Shown: one piece after another, positions 46,129-56,861 of the stretch
Numbering within the stretch: position 1 is the first letter of the stretch
Layout: each line of letters starts with the position of its first letter
NCBI RefSeq assembly: GCF_010093535.1
Contig: NW_022985162.1
Span: 1,983,053 to 2,047,052 of the forward strand
Source of the DNA: Lindgomyces ingoldianus
Taxonomy: Eukaryota; Ascomycota; Dothideomycetes; Pleosporales; Lindgomycetaceae
Length of the DNA stretch: 64,000 nt
Reading direction: 5' to 3'
The notes under the pieces: generated by a model
Told to the model about the DNA's origin: nothing
The model's database searches: none
Seen by the model: only the letters and a program-made list of their open reading frames with translations
Position numbers and translations under genes: made by a program

Positions 46129-47401
46129 TCAGACAGCCAACCGACCCTCCATGACCTGGACTGCAGTTCCCTCAAGGTAGACATTGGCAATTCCCGAATC
46201 CTCCGCCAAAACAACCTCAATGTCGATCTCACTCCGACGGCCCATTTCAACACCCTGCGTTATGGCATATCTAAGAGTCTCCCCTGGTCTCCCTTCCGTG
46301 AGAGAAAGGTAGGCTGCTAAGTCGCTTGCTGCGCTTCCGGTGGCTGGATCCTCGACGGTGCCTTCGATCATTCTAGTCCTCAGAATACTGGTCCCGTCTC
46401 CCTTTTCTCCAAGACGGACATAGAAGTACGATCCCACGAAAGACACGTCGTTCCAGCCCTCATCAAGCCCATCGACCCACGGACCCTGCGCAGTCGTTTG
46501 GATCTGCCCGAGCATCTCTTCATCCTCGAGCTCAATGAGAATGAAGGTCAATCCTTTCACTACTGAGACTATGGGATAATGGTCCTTGAGAACTGGATGT
46601 TTTCCGTTCCTAGCTTCTGCCAGTTTCGGCTGCATTTTTTTCAATTCCTCACAAGGCCAAACCACATGGTGAATGTGGACGTCATGGGGAATTGCTGCTC
46701 GAACAACTTTTGTTGCGATGTCGTATTCGAGTCCGATCAGTCCGGCCTTTACCTTGAGTTTAGCCTCAATCTTTCTACCTACAGTCCCTCTGCCTCTTGC
46801 AATCTCTGAAAGGAAGACATGGAACCCAGTTCCGATGGTAGGGTGTCTAGAAGTGGCCGTATAGTACGTCAGCATCCACTTGTACTGAGAGTTCAAGTTT
46901 ACCACAGCTGGGACAGGACTCGCGGCCTTCTCCAGCTAAAGACCGAAGTTAATACTGAGATGAGGGCAGTGGAACCCCGGACGCCTACATACCCTGCAAA
47001 GGGAAGTTCACCGGTCGTGATGAATATGTCTACCGTCCAACCATCCTCCTCGCTAACTGCTTCATGCAGAAACGTCGTCTCTGACAAGTTGAATTCTCGA
47101 GCAATGGCCTGCTTCTCGCTACGAAGGCGGAGGTAGAAAGTCAGCACCACTTTTAAAGGCGGGGTTTGGTACCTCTATCTTCTGCCCTAAAGCACACTGC
47201 AGCTACCTCAAACATCACCTGAGCGGCATCTCAGATGCTTGCAGTAAGGTTGAGACAGAACATCGAGATTGTACCCAAGACTTCTCACCCTTGGCTCAAC
47301 TGGCAGGCTTTCGGAACCTTGACGATCGCAAGAGGATTGCCTTCATATCTTTTGCTGGTGAAAACATCTACAGTGACAAAGTCGAGGTAAGTGGAAGCCA
47401 T
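46129..47401 (-). CDS. PhzF-family protein (phenazine-biosynthesis-like isomerase fold)
   Basis: Three exons, 47401-47289, 47118-46993 and 46846-46129, give about 318 residues, the usual family length. Exon 1, too short for a simple frame search, was found by its start M-A-S-T-Y-L-D-F-V-T-V-D-V-F-T and 'RYEGNPLAIVKVP'. Exon 2 gives 'EKQAIAREFNLSET', with the catalytic Glu at about 51, and ends in E-L-P-F-A-G, which splices to H-P-T-I-G-T-G. Near the C-terminus is the conserved E-D-P-A-T-G-S-A motif. PhzF folds like diaminopimelate epimerase; the bacterial member isomerises a phenazine precursor, but fungal members have unknown substrates and no phenazine genes are nearby. All junctions are in phase (2, 2). 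The 146-bp second intron carries an open frame that mimics a different start. Confidence 0.88.
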
Positions 47402-50400
47402 GACGTCTTGGAGTGCTTGCGATTTGTAGAGCTCTGTTGCACTCTCTACGTCCCTCACTTTGTAATCGCGGGCCTGGACTCAATTTTGAAGGGAGCTCGA
47501 CTCTTTGAGAATGACTCATAGGGCGTGATCAGCCGTTGACATCTTGCAGTCATTGATACACCGTTGCGCAACTGAAGCCGCTAGCATGTTCTGAAATCAG
47601 GTTACACCTGCATACCCTCGGAAAGCTACTGGAAGAATCGGCATCTTTGATTTCGAATAAAATTTCGGAATCCCGACATCGTCTTGCGCGACCTTAACGA
47701 GCAACTGCGGCATAGGAATCAATCTCGAGAACGGCTTCTTTTGCAGACTTTGAAGCTTGGGTGGATATAAGGAACATGGTGGCGCCTAATCGGTAAATTA
47801 CCCCAAAGTTACCACTGGCGCGCCTTGGAATCAGATCTGACCTCGGGAGGCTTACTCGTTCCCAGATCACGTGATAAAAGGGCCGAGCAGCGATCCCTGG
47901 CTACAAACAACAAGAACATCCCAACACGAAGGCGTAGGTAATCTTAAGTATTGCTTTTAAACCCGTAATTCTCCGTGACATGGGGATTGTTGGGAGCCAC
48001 AGTACAGATTTCTTCACCTCATTCTACAGGCGTCGAATGAGACGCTAAAGCCTTGCGGCACGTAGGGAGAGGCTTATTGGATGCTGTGCCACCCGTTCCT
48101 CTGGTTAAAAAATGGCTTTACCATCACGCCTTGCCATGGCGAGGCGAGGATTTTTGGGAGATTGGAAGCTGAAAAATCTTGCAGCATATACAAATAATCT
48201 GTGCAACCCGCGTGGATACATTTCGCTATTGATCTTCTCCCTGGGCAGCCAATCTCACCTTGTCACTAGGATGGGCTCAGTAATTTCGAATATTGGAATA
48301 TTTTTAAGGCAGGAACATCCGGGGGCTGAAATACGGAAATTATGTTTAGTAGAGCCTTGAGTTACTGTCCTTCTCGAATCTGCTCTCAGCTTTAGCTGAA
48401 GGCATGAGCAAACGCTATTTCAACAGAAGAATCGAGAATCTTCGAGGAATCAATTAATTCCATAGGATCATGCCCGATGTCATCTCGTTAACAGTCCCAA
48501 CCGTCCCGCTTACGCCCGTCGTCCCGCTATCTGGCCTTCGCGCCGCGCATCTCACCATCGACGCGTGTGTGAGTCGCGATGTTGCTGAACCGACACTACT
48601 CTTGATGCTTTTTCGAGATAACACAAGGCTACTATGGCAAGGCCTGCCCTGCGTGACCATCCCATCTCCCACGCTTTGACTTCGGCCTGGCCCCGGTCAA
48701 TAACCTGGTGCAGATATTGCAGCACAGGCCATTTTCTCCACGTTTGTGAGTTCTTCCGCACGAAGACGCCTGACCCTGACGATTGCCGACAGCAGGCCTG
48801 GATTTGGGCCATTGCGCTCCCCACAGTCATGGACGTGATATTGGACAGGGCAAATACAGCATGCTCTATCCTGTCAGAACTTTGCACATCTGGGCGCATT
48901 CCGATTGTCGTGAGTCATGATAATACTGCTTGCCGTCCACCTCCCATTTTCAGTCAATTCGGAGGCACAAAGGGTTGGCAGCTACTAAAGAAATTGGCCT
49001 CCCGCAGACACAGAGGCTACTAAACGATATTTATAGGAGGTGCGCTCCTCGAATGACTTGCCAGGTTCTGGTCTCGTTCCGAAAGGGATGGCTGAAACTG
49101 TAGCCGGAGGGCCACATTGGTGGCTGCGTAAGAATTTTCTCAAGGCTGCGACAAAAGTTCCGCGTATAATTTTTGATTGGGCCGGTAAAGTGAATTCCGG
49201 CGTCGTCAGTGGTCGGTTATGGTCGTCTTTCGCGTCTGCATCGCAGCGCATCTGCACGCTGAAAGGTACATGAAGCGGCCAGCTCAAGTCCCCGCCCACT
49301 GCATTTGCGTTGCACATTGATTGCCGCGAGACGAGCACATTGTGTAACGGTGCACGTGGTGTCAGTGGACACAGTAAACAGGTCTTTTGTTGGGAACCTG
49401 ATCCGCTAGCCTCGCTCGCGGAAGACTGGCATGCGACGACAATGTCAGTGTTCCAGCCACGACTCAGTCACGGTGACAGGCGCCACTGATGACTATAAGG
49501 CTATGGTCGTTTGACCTAGAGCGCGGAGTCTGCGGAGACGCAATCAAGAGGGGGTACTGGATAAAAAGAGTGCTCGCACAAAGAACATGTGCTCCCGTGC
49601 AGCATCCAGCATCTGGAGTGTGTGAACACTGTGGTGCTGCTTGGCGGGAGGCCGCAGGCGGGGTCGCGCCGTCGAGGACGCTGATGAGAAAGAAGCGGTG
49701 TCTAGTCGAGGTGGTTGTTACAGAATCGGGCACGGAGAGATGTTCGTTGCGCAGCGTTCGCAACCGGGTTGGGCCAAGTCCCTCGCGGAGTCGCTGAAGA
49801 GCGTCGCTGCTTTGGGGTCGCCCGCCGCTCCCTAGTGCCCCGAAAAGGGTATCCTGGTCTGCTGGCAGCTCCCGAACGCGCCAACTGCCTATCCCTGCGC
49901 GATGCTGGTCAAGCTGGTGATGAGCGTGTCGGGGCGCGCATGGGGCGCAGGGGTCGATGACCTTGATCGCCCGAATGGGCTCCCAAGGCAAATCCTTCCT
50001 TGCCTGGGAGCTCCACCAACAACCACAGAAAAACCTTCGACGCCCGCGTACACACGTTCTGTTTTTGCGACCTCGCTCAAAGCTCTTGCACAGCTTCCTT
50101 CCCCTTCTCTTCGTCCTTCTGTGTTCATCGCAAACGCTAGCCCCTTGGTGACGGGTTTCGTCTCTCTTTTTGTTTTCCCGCCATCACTGCAAACACTTCC
50201 CGGCTTGCGTTTGTTCCCCGACGCGCACCACACCACCTGGGCATTGGTCTGCTCGAGCTCCCAGCATTTGTAGATTCATGAAGGTGATGTGAGGACGTTG
50301 TCGACCCATTCAACCTCAATCACACATTCTGCCCTTTTATTTTTTCACCCCACGGTTTGCCAGACCGAGGCTTGCTCTCCTTCACTGCATCGCCCCCACA

Positions 50401-50671
50401 GTCTGGAACCCCACGCTCCTTCGCCTGTTACCGCTCACGGACCGCACTCTATTTTGCTCCAGCACCACATTTAAGCTCAGAAGGAAGTCAGTCCTGCGAC
50501 ACTCCACGTCTCTCATTCCTGAGTGTACTGTCCGCTGCGAGGAGCACCCGGCTCCGGATCGCTGTTGCAACATTACCCAAAACAGGAAAGCAGAACACTT
50601 AGCACTACCTCTGAATCAACAAACGCGGCCTCTTCAAGACCGACTGTTCTGGCTTTCATCCGACTCTTATC
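47402..50671. other. Longest gene-poor stretch of the window
   Basis: 3.27 kb between the PhzF gene and the unknown gene at 50.7 kb. Frames such as 48112-48360, 48634-49023, 48985-49338 (-) and 49902-50273 show no domain, signal peptide or plausible splice structure. The last 400 bp are pyrimidine-rich, typical of a fungal leader. Nothing else recognised. Confidence 0.45.
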
Positions 50672-52133
50672 ATGACACCAAATCATTCTCGCAATCCCTC
50701 GGAGGAGACAACTTCCACAGCTTCGTACAACATGATACTAGAACACGTCATGCAGTATCCTGGCAGCTATGAGATTCCCCTTCGGACTATGTACACTCTC
50801 AATTGTGCACCTCGAGCTCAGCCTTTACCAAAGGAACTGAGCCGTGCACCTTCCCCGAACGGATCCTACCCTGCCTCACCCATCTCAGGTCAACATGCTT
50901 GGACTGACGCAGAATCCACGACTATGAACTTCACTTCCGCTCTGATGAGCCACATGTGCTCCCTTCCTTCGCAGCCGAGCTCACTCCCGCCCTCATTCAT
51001 TGTCTCGTTCGTGTCTCGATGTTTCCATCCCTGCCTCTCCCTAGTCGACTTTCCCCAAGCCTTGACTGCTCTGGATTACCTGAAGGATTTGGAGAACCGG
51101 AGACGCAAGGAAGTTGCAGCTGCTTTTGAGAGGCTTGATATTCGCTATGATGGCATCACCGCTGATGTCGACGCGGTTTCTGAGCGGTATCCCGGAATAG
51201 CTCTATGGGCAAAGAACATCGAGGGCAAGAGCAGGAAAGCCGTGAGCTTCTACTGCTCGCTGTATCTTGGATTGCGTCGATGGGTAAGCTAGCATTCTGA
51301 AATAAAAGCTATCCAATGCACGACTAACAAAGTATTAGATCCTTGTTAATGAGCTATCTCTTCAGCCCTTCAATCAACTCAACTGTGTAGCTATGCTCAA
51401 CACACTTCTTCCTCCGCAAGCCCCTCAAGACTTCGGAAGGCAACTCATCCCCCTTCTAACCCCAGAAGTGCTTGCAGAAGAGCGCAGCAGCTTCTTTGTG
51501 TACATTCGTCAAGTTAAGAGGAAAGGCCCATCAGTTCTCCAGCCCGTCATGGACATGCAGAAAGAGGCAGGAGACGAGAATGGCTGGGATTCCGTGCAAC
51601 GAACCGTCGATAAATACCTTCGCGTGGCTAAGAATATGATTGATGACTGCATCTCAACTACCGGTACCGATGACTTCACTCCAGTTGAAGAGGCGCGGAA
51701 AGGCAAGAAAACAGACTCTGGAATCAGCTTTGGATCCGATCGACGGCCGAGCACGGGTATAAGTACCGTGGAGAAGCCACTCCCCGTGTCACCGCCAGAA
51801 TATAAGTCAACTATGAAGGGTCTCAGCAGGCTAGAGCGAATTACACGAGAGTTTAGACGCATGCGCGTTAAGACTAGACCGGATGTCGAGGAAATCGTCA
51901 AGATCGAAAAGCACCCTGCTGCGAATTATGTACCAATGAACGGCGAAAACAAAGGAAAGAAGTCGCTGAAGAAGGCACGATCTCTTGCCAACATAGGCAA
52001 CCTCAAGAGCGCTAACGCCAGCTCCACTTCACTCGTGGGGAGCCGGAAAGGTAGTGATGCTGTACCCTTCGACCCAGAGGAGATGAAACGGCAACGTCTC
52101 ATGTACGAAGCTTCGACCTCAAACCGATGGTGA
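50672..52133 (+). CDS. Unrecognised ascomycete protein
   Basis: Exons 50672-51283 and 51339-52133 (55-bp phase-0 intron, GTAAGC/TTAG) give about 468 residues. The N-terminal 90 residues are mixed and Ser/Pro-rich. Residues about 90-340 look folded and helical, with 'SFVSRCFHPCLSLVDFPQALTAL', 'VSERYPGIALWAKNIEGKSR' and, after the splice, 'ILVNELSLQPFNQLNCVAML', 'LLPPQAPQDFGRQLIPLLT'. The rest is basic, Ser-rich and probably disordered, with possible phosphorylation sites. No signal peptide or membrane helix is visible. The intron is supported by a frame stop just after the donor and by uninterrupted hydrophobic pattern across the join. I do not recognise a family and assign no function; it looks like an intracellular scaffold-like protein. 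Confidence 0.75.
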
Positions 52134-53183
52134 TGACGAAAACGATAGAGATTGCGGTATGACTCGATATGTGTGGCCCGAGTGTTAAACAATCACGAAC
52201 TACTTAACTGGACGACAACGACTTTTCTTTTGTTACGAGGCTAAATGGACAATACACATCACAGTGAAATGAGGAGGACGGGAAATGATTTCAGTAAGAC
52301 ATACCATTATGTCTGTTTCGATGCATATGCACATACCCTTCCGTTAGCTTCATCCTTGTTTTCTTATCATCACACTGAAGGTCCAGAAATGGTCCTATCT
52401 GGTGGTTACATTTTTGGGCGGCGCCTTTGGAGGTTATTCCATCCTTTTTCAGGCGTTTCAGAGGCAAGTCTCTCACGAGGTGAAAAGCTTTCCTTTGCAA
52501 TTCGATTCCCCTGTGTTCATACTGCCTGCGGCGCCTTTCTCCCCCTTCCAAGTGTATTAGACGAGGCTCGCTCTCGTCTCTCAGGCGGTATCACATGGCG
52601 GCGTTCGGGATAGGATTGGGATGCATGGAACATTGGCGTACCTTTGGTGGCTTTCTTCTGTCCACGCTAGTCATGTTGGACGTGTGTGTACGTACCACTA
52701 CACTTCACCTTACTCAATTCTGGATTTACTCCGATTCACTTTGTATGTACGTTTAGTAATGTTAAATGCGACATGAAGGAACCAATGGAATATCAATTTC
52801 TTGTGCTATTACTTGTGTCTGATGTCGTCTTCGGCGAGCTGGTATGCGCAGTTGGCTTGGAGTGGAAGAGTTCGAGATCGATGACATTACCCGGACAACA
52901 AGCAAAAGTAGTAAGCGAGGCTGCAGGTGCTTGTTGCCTTTCAAACTTTGTTTTCGAAACACGTCTCTCGTATATCTCCTTCCAACCAGCCCACGCAGTA
53001 AGACACCAACCACAATTGTACATCTGGGTGTCGGGTAAGAGCCCTGACAGCAGCGGGCGTGCGGCAAAAGGGCAAAGCACGTTCGCATCACACACCCGCT
53101 ATCTATCTTATCGATATCACACTTGTCACATCTGTTTTCGCCCACCCCCCCTTGCATCTGCAAGGCACACCGCCGCCGCCACC
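52134..53183. other. Spacer and probable promoter of the BRCT gene
   Basis: 1.05 kb. The BRCT frame is open upstream to 52686, but the peptide there is not convincing. No independent gene is seen. Confidence 0.5.
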
Positions 53184-54539
53184 ATGTTGCCACCCCACTT
53201 TGCGCTCGACGACGATCTCGAACCTCCCCCTTCGTTTCAACGTGCATCGTCGATTGCAGGCGCTCACAACAGCAACAAAGCAAATTCTCGCAGAAAGAAT
53301 GTCAACAACGGTGATGTCTTCTGGAACACCGTACAAGCGAACGAGGACGGTGTTAGTGTCCCCGCCACTACGCCAACGACAGCGTCTCGCGCAATGACTG
53401 TTGGCTGTGCCGCAAATGTTGGCTCTGTGGCCCACGACGCGTGCAAGAAGGATGAAGCATCACAGGCTCCTTCATCCTCCAGCATGTCATCAGCCGCAAA
53501 GCACAATGTGATTGCTAATCCCCACCCCAACGTCAAACCCCAACATCCGACCCACATTTGTTCATCCTCCGCCGCTGCAGCACCTGCATCGCGCTCTTTT
53601 TTTGACCCCTGGAACTCGTCGTCGACAGGCCACCAGCGAGCCGAGAATCGCCTCTCGGGATCGACGTCGTGGCGCGAATCTCGCAATCTGAAGCTGGGGG
53701 AGCAGTACAGACGCGGTCTGGGTGGTGGGGAAAGAGTCGCAGACACTGTCGGCGCGGGGAGTACTGAATTTGGGAAAGGCGGGCGCAAGGAGAATGGATT
53801 GTGGGAGAAAGGTGCGAAGGGGTTAAGGGAGGGTGGTCAGAAGAGTTTGGCGGAGGTTTGGGGGAAGAGGAAGGCAGGGAGGAGGAATACTATAGCTGGG
53901 GAGAAGAGTGGAAAGTTGGATTCGGGAATGGGTGAGTGGAGGCTGAAGCCTGAGCCCGAATTTCCTGTCGAAGACGCGGAGGGCATAGAAGATGAGAACC
54001 CCCCTGATTCGAATCAAACCTCGGTATCTATACCACTACACAGGCAAATATTCGATGGGCTCTGCTTCTACCTCAACGGGTCTACCGCACCCCTCGTCTC
54101 AGACCACAAACTCAAACATCTCCTAGCAGAAAGAGGAGGCAAGTTGTCTATTGCCCTTGGCCGACGCAGTGTTACCCACGTCATCCTAGGCAGGGCAAGC
54201 AGTGCAGGCGGTGCAGGCGGTGGTCTCGCCGCCACTAAAATCCAGAAGGAAATCACTAGAGTCGGGGGCAAGGGCGTGAAGTTTATCGGCGCAGAATGGC
54301 ACGTCCTAAATTTTTTCTATCCTCAATGTCGCACCTCATTGAGTTTCGTTTCGTCTCGTAGATTTTACAAACTAACACACGTATGCAGGGTGCTGGAATG
54401 CATCAAGGCCGATCGACGATTGCCCGAAACCCGATTCTCGACGCTTAAGCTGGCGCCCAAAGGCCAGAATAGCGTTTATGGACTGTTTTACGCTGCCAAG
54501 AGTAGGGGAGAGGGGAGAGAAGGGGCAACAAAGGATTGA
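53184..54539 (+). CDS. Single-BRCT-domain protein
   Basis: Exons 53184-54298 and 54389-54539 give about 421 residues. The ATG has an ideal context (GCCACC ATG). Residues 1-270 are disordered, rich in Ser, Ala, Asn and basic residues. A C-terminal BRCT domain (about 285-405) includes 'IFDGLCFYLNGSTAPLVSDH', 'LLAERGGKLS', 'VTHVILG' and, after splicing, 'GAEWVLECIKADRRLPETRF', with the invariant Trp. The wording is closest to the BRCT of Rev1, but no polymerase domain follows. BRCT domains bind phosphoproteins or DNA in damage responses, so a repair role is inferred. The intron is a GC-AG intron of 90 bp; read through, it adds 30 residues in frame and breaks the domain after its Trp. Probably nuclear. 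Confidence 0.8.
   Translation: MLPPHFALDDDLEPPPSFQRASSIAGAHNSNKANSRRKNVNNGDVFWNTVQANEDGVSVPATTPTTASRAMTVGCAANVGSVAHDACKKDEASQAPSSSSMSSAAKHNVIANPHPNVKPQHPTHICSSSAAAAPASRSFFDPWNSSSTGHQRAENRLSGSTSWRESRNLKLGEQYRRGLGGGERVADTVGAGSTEFGKGGRKENGLWEKGAKGLREGGQKSLAEVWGKRKAGRRNTIAGEKSGKLDSGMGEWRLKPEPEFPVEDAEGIEDENPPDSNQTSVSIPLHRQIFDGLCFYLNGSTAPLVSDHKLKHLLAERGGKLSIALGRRSVTHVILGRASSAGGAGGGLAATKIQKEITRVGGKGVKFIGAEWHVLNFFYPQCRTSLSFVSSRRFYKLTHVCRVLECIKADRRLPETRFSTLKLAPKGQNSVYGLFYAAKSRGEGREGATKD
54299..54388 (+). other. Candidate GC-AG intron, in-frame if retained
   Basis: The donor is TG|GCACGT, the acceptor TATGCAG|G, phase 2, 90 bp. No GT donor in the right phase rebuilds the BRCT core, while this junction gives E-W-V-L-E-C-I-K exactly as expected. 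The intron has no in-frame stop. Confidence 0.65.
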
Positions 54540-54997
54540 AGCAGTGTTGGGTTTATTAGTATAACACCAACTTCATGACGGTCTACTCAACGGCCATTCC
54601 AGAGGCAGAAGCCGACGTCGCTGCTGCATCGATGCAAACAACTATTGAAACAAGCTCAGCTTTTTCTGGCGACGTCAACTGATGCTAGATTGACCAAAGG
54701 TAGGTAGTCGACGAAGTTGCTGAACATAGGGTCTATGAAGGCTCGCGACATCAATTGCAGCTGATGTAATTGGTATCTTGGGCATTGCCCTAAATGTATC
54801 TCGATAGACGACGTCCAACAGACGGATGAGAGATGCTCGCCGCTCCTCCCCGATCGAATGTCAATGCAAACGCCATTGCCTTCCCTGTACGTACATAAAT
54901 GTAAAAGCCGACCTTGACGCCATAACGATCCCTTCCCCTGTGCTACCGTTTGTCCGTAAATACGCTAACGCACTAACAAAGTCCCGTAGAGAACTTG
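54540..54997. other. Intergenic, convergent 3' ends
   Basis: 458 bp between the BRCT gene and fen1. No gene or repeat recognised. Confidence 0.55.
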
Positions 54998-56329
54998 TTA
55001 CGCACCACCCCTTGGTTTTGACTTGGAGTCCTTCTTCTCCTTTGCAGTCTGTTTCTGCTTCTTTTTCTTCTCCTCTAGCTTGGCTTCGGCCTTGCGCTTC
55101 AGGCTAGCCTTCTCCTCTGCGGTCTTGGCGATGGGCTTGAAGAAGCCTTCTAACCGGCTCTGCTGGGCACTCTTGAGATTCTTTGAAAGCTTCGCAGCGC
55201 CGTTACGTACGCGGTCTTCGTTGAAGTGCTTCTCCTCGACCAAATATTTAACTAAACCCTCTACGTCTGGTGCTTCCCACTTAAAGTCGCATTCTGGATC
55301 GTCCGCAGATCGGACGTCTGGCTCAAGGAACAGAAGACGAGCCTCGGTAAATGGCCAATCATCTGGGATAGTGTACTTGGTAGAGCTTTTCATGTGTTCA
55401 ACTACTCCTTCGAGGTCCTTATGCTCGCGGATGAGTTTGAGGGCAGTGCTTGGGCCAATGCCCTTGATGGGGTCGAGGTAATCGCATCCTAGGAGGATAC
55501 AAAGATCGATGAACTAGGTACCGAGTTAATATAGCACAATAGAGAGGGGCACATGCTCATACCTGTTCCCGCTCCATTGCTAGTCCTTCGAGTACTCTAT
55601 TTAGGTGAATCTCCTGAATCGGTTCCTTGCGTTGTTCACTGAAGGTAAGATGCCTGAGCAGAACCGGGGCATCGAATGTCAGGGTGTCCATATCCTCCGA
55701 CGCTGCCGCATACACCTTCCCAGCCTTGGCCAGCGCCGCACACTGCGCCTCTGCCTCAGTAGGCGCAACAATATACGGTATCCCCATCAACTTCAGCAGG
55801 TTCTGACACTCAGCATTATGCTCTCTTGTCACTCTCACTGTCCTTCGAGAGAACTTCTCAACCTCCTCGGCGGTACCTGTCTCTTTCGCCTCCTCATGAG
55901 CCGCCTGTGCTTCAGACTTTCGCTGGAATCGCTTTGCGAGTTCGCCGGACTTGAGTTTGGGAGGGGCGCCGTCGAAAACAAAGAGCGGCTTAATACCGTT
56001 GTCGACCATGCGTAGTGTACGGTAGAACATGCCCATTAAGTGAGATGTGGTTTCGCCGGTGTCGCTCATGAGCTGTTGACCATCGGAGCGGACTGCGATG
56101 AGGAAGCTGTAAATGCTCATAGATCTAAGGCTGATGTTAGTAACGCAGAACTCGTACAGTTGGGAGAACCATACGCATCCTACACACGTTAGCACTCTAA
56201 ATGTGCTTGAGTCAGGGTACTGGTACTTACTATAGCGACCTTGCGACCGAATTGATTCTTGATTTCGCCCGTCTTGATCGCATCTGGGGCGTGTTCGCTG
56301 ATTAGCTGGTAAAGGTGCTTAATTCCCAT
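54998..56329 (-). CDS. fen1: Flap endonuclease 1 (FEN1/Rad27)
   Basis: Five coding pieces are needed for about 393 residues, the normal length: 56329-56231, 56179-56175 (5 nt), 56124-55563 and 55513-54998 (four exons, three introns). FEN1 removes 5' flaps in Okazaki-fragment maturation and base excision repair. Seen motifs: M-G-I-K-x-L start, V-A-I-D-A-S-M-S-I (Asp34), F-D-G-A-P-P (Asp86), [14 protein letters not shown] and L-L-G-C-D-Y-L, which together supply the metal ligands. The C-terminus has the PCNA-binding Q-S-R-L-E-G-F-F and a Lys-rich nuclear signal. The 5-nt exon GATGC supplies Asp-Ala of the D-A-S motif; both flanking introns (51 and 50 bp) have good donors and CTAAC-type branch sites. 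It is divergent from the glutaryl-CoA dehydrogenase gene. Confidence 0.94.
56175..56179 (-). other. fen1: 5-nt micro-exon of fen1
   Basis: On the minus strand the order is GTGTAG|GATGC|GTATGG. The preceding intron starts GTAAGT, the next ends CCTTAG. Only with these five bases does the protein read V-A-I-D-A-S-M-S-I, including catalytic Asp34. Confidence 0.85.
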
Positions 56330-56861
56330 GGCGGCGACGACTTGTTGTTCTCACTCTGGTTGCGGTATAGAGCAAGATAAAAGGAAGAGGAAAGGCTGAA
56401 AAGAGGACGTGGCGAGAATTTCAGACAGTAGTGAGCGAGGTTAGACGCTTGGAATTGACGATCGAATCGCTGGTGTCACGTCGCGTCCACGGAAGTCGCG
56501 CAATCACGGAACCAGCCCTAAATGTCTTGGCAGAGGCTACCCCTTGTCTATGAGGCTGGAGGAAGAACAATTATTCCTTGGTAGAAGCTTGATGATTGCC
56601 CTTTGCAGATTTCGGCAATCTTTCAGGCAATCTTTCACGGAGTCGGCTCGAGATGCAATTGCCACTCTCGCCTTCATCGGAGTTGACCGGACGGCAATGG
56701 TGGATGAGCCGCGGTCCTAGGTCCATGCAAGATCCCTTTGCCGACCGTGGGGTAAATCAACACTTCTCGAGCTAATTCCGTACTTCTTTCAGAAACTTCT
56801 CCCGGAAACTCCTTTCGGTTTTCTACTGATTCTTTACGAGGCACTTTTGAGACCTGGCACT
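56330..56861. other. Divergent promoter fen1 / glutaryl-CoA dehydrogenase
   Basis: 532 bp shared upstream region, no gene seen. Confidence 0.55.

Noticed and set aside
48634..49338. Overlapping frames of 115-129 codons on both strands in the 47.4-50.7 kb gap
   Set aside because: No domain, signal peptide, membrane pattern or splice structure; lengths are in the range expected by chance at this composition.
52686..53183. Upstream extension of the BRCT protein
   Set aside because: The ATG at 53184 has an ideal context; the upstream peptide has no domain character.
54998..55393. 131-residue Lys-rich protein as a separate gene
   Set aside because: It is the C-terminal part of FEN1, joined in phase through the exon starting at 55513.
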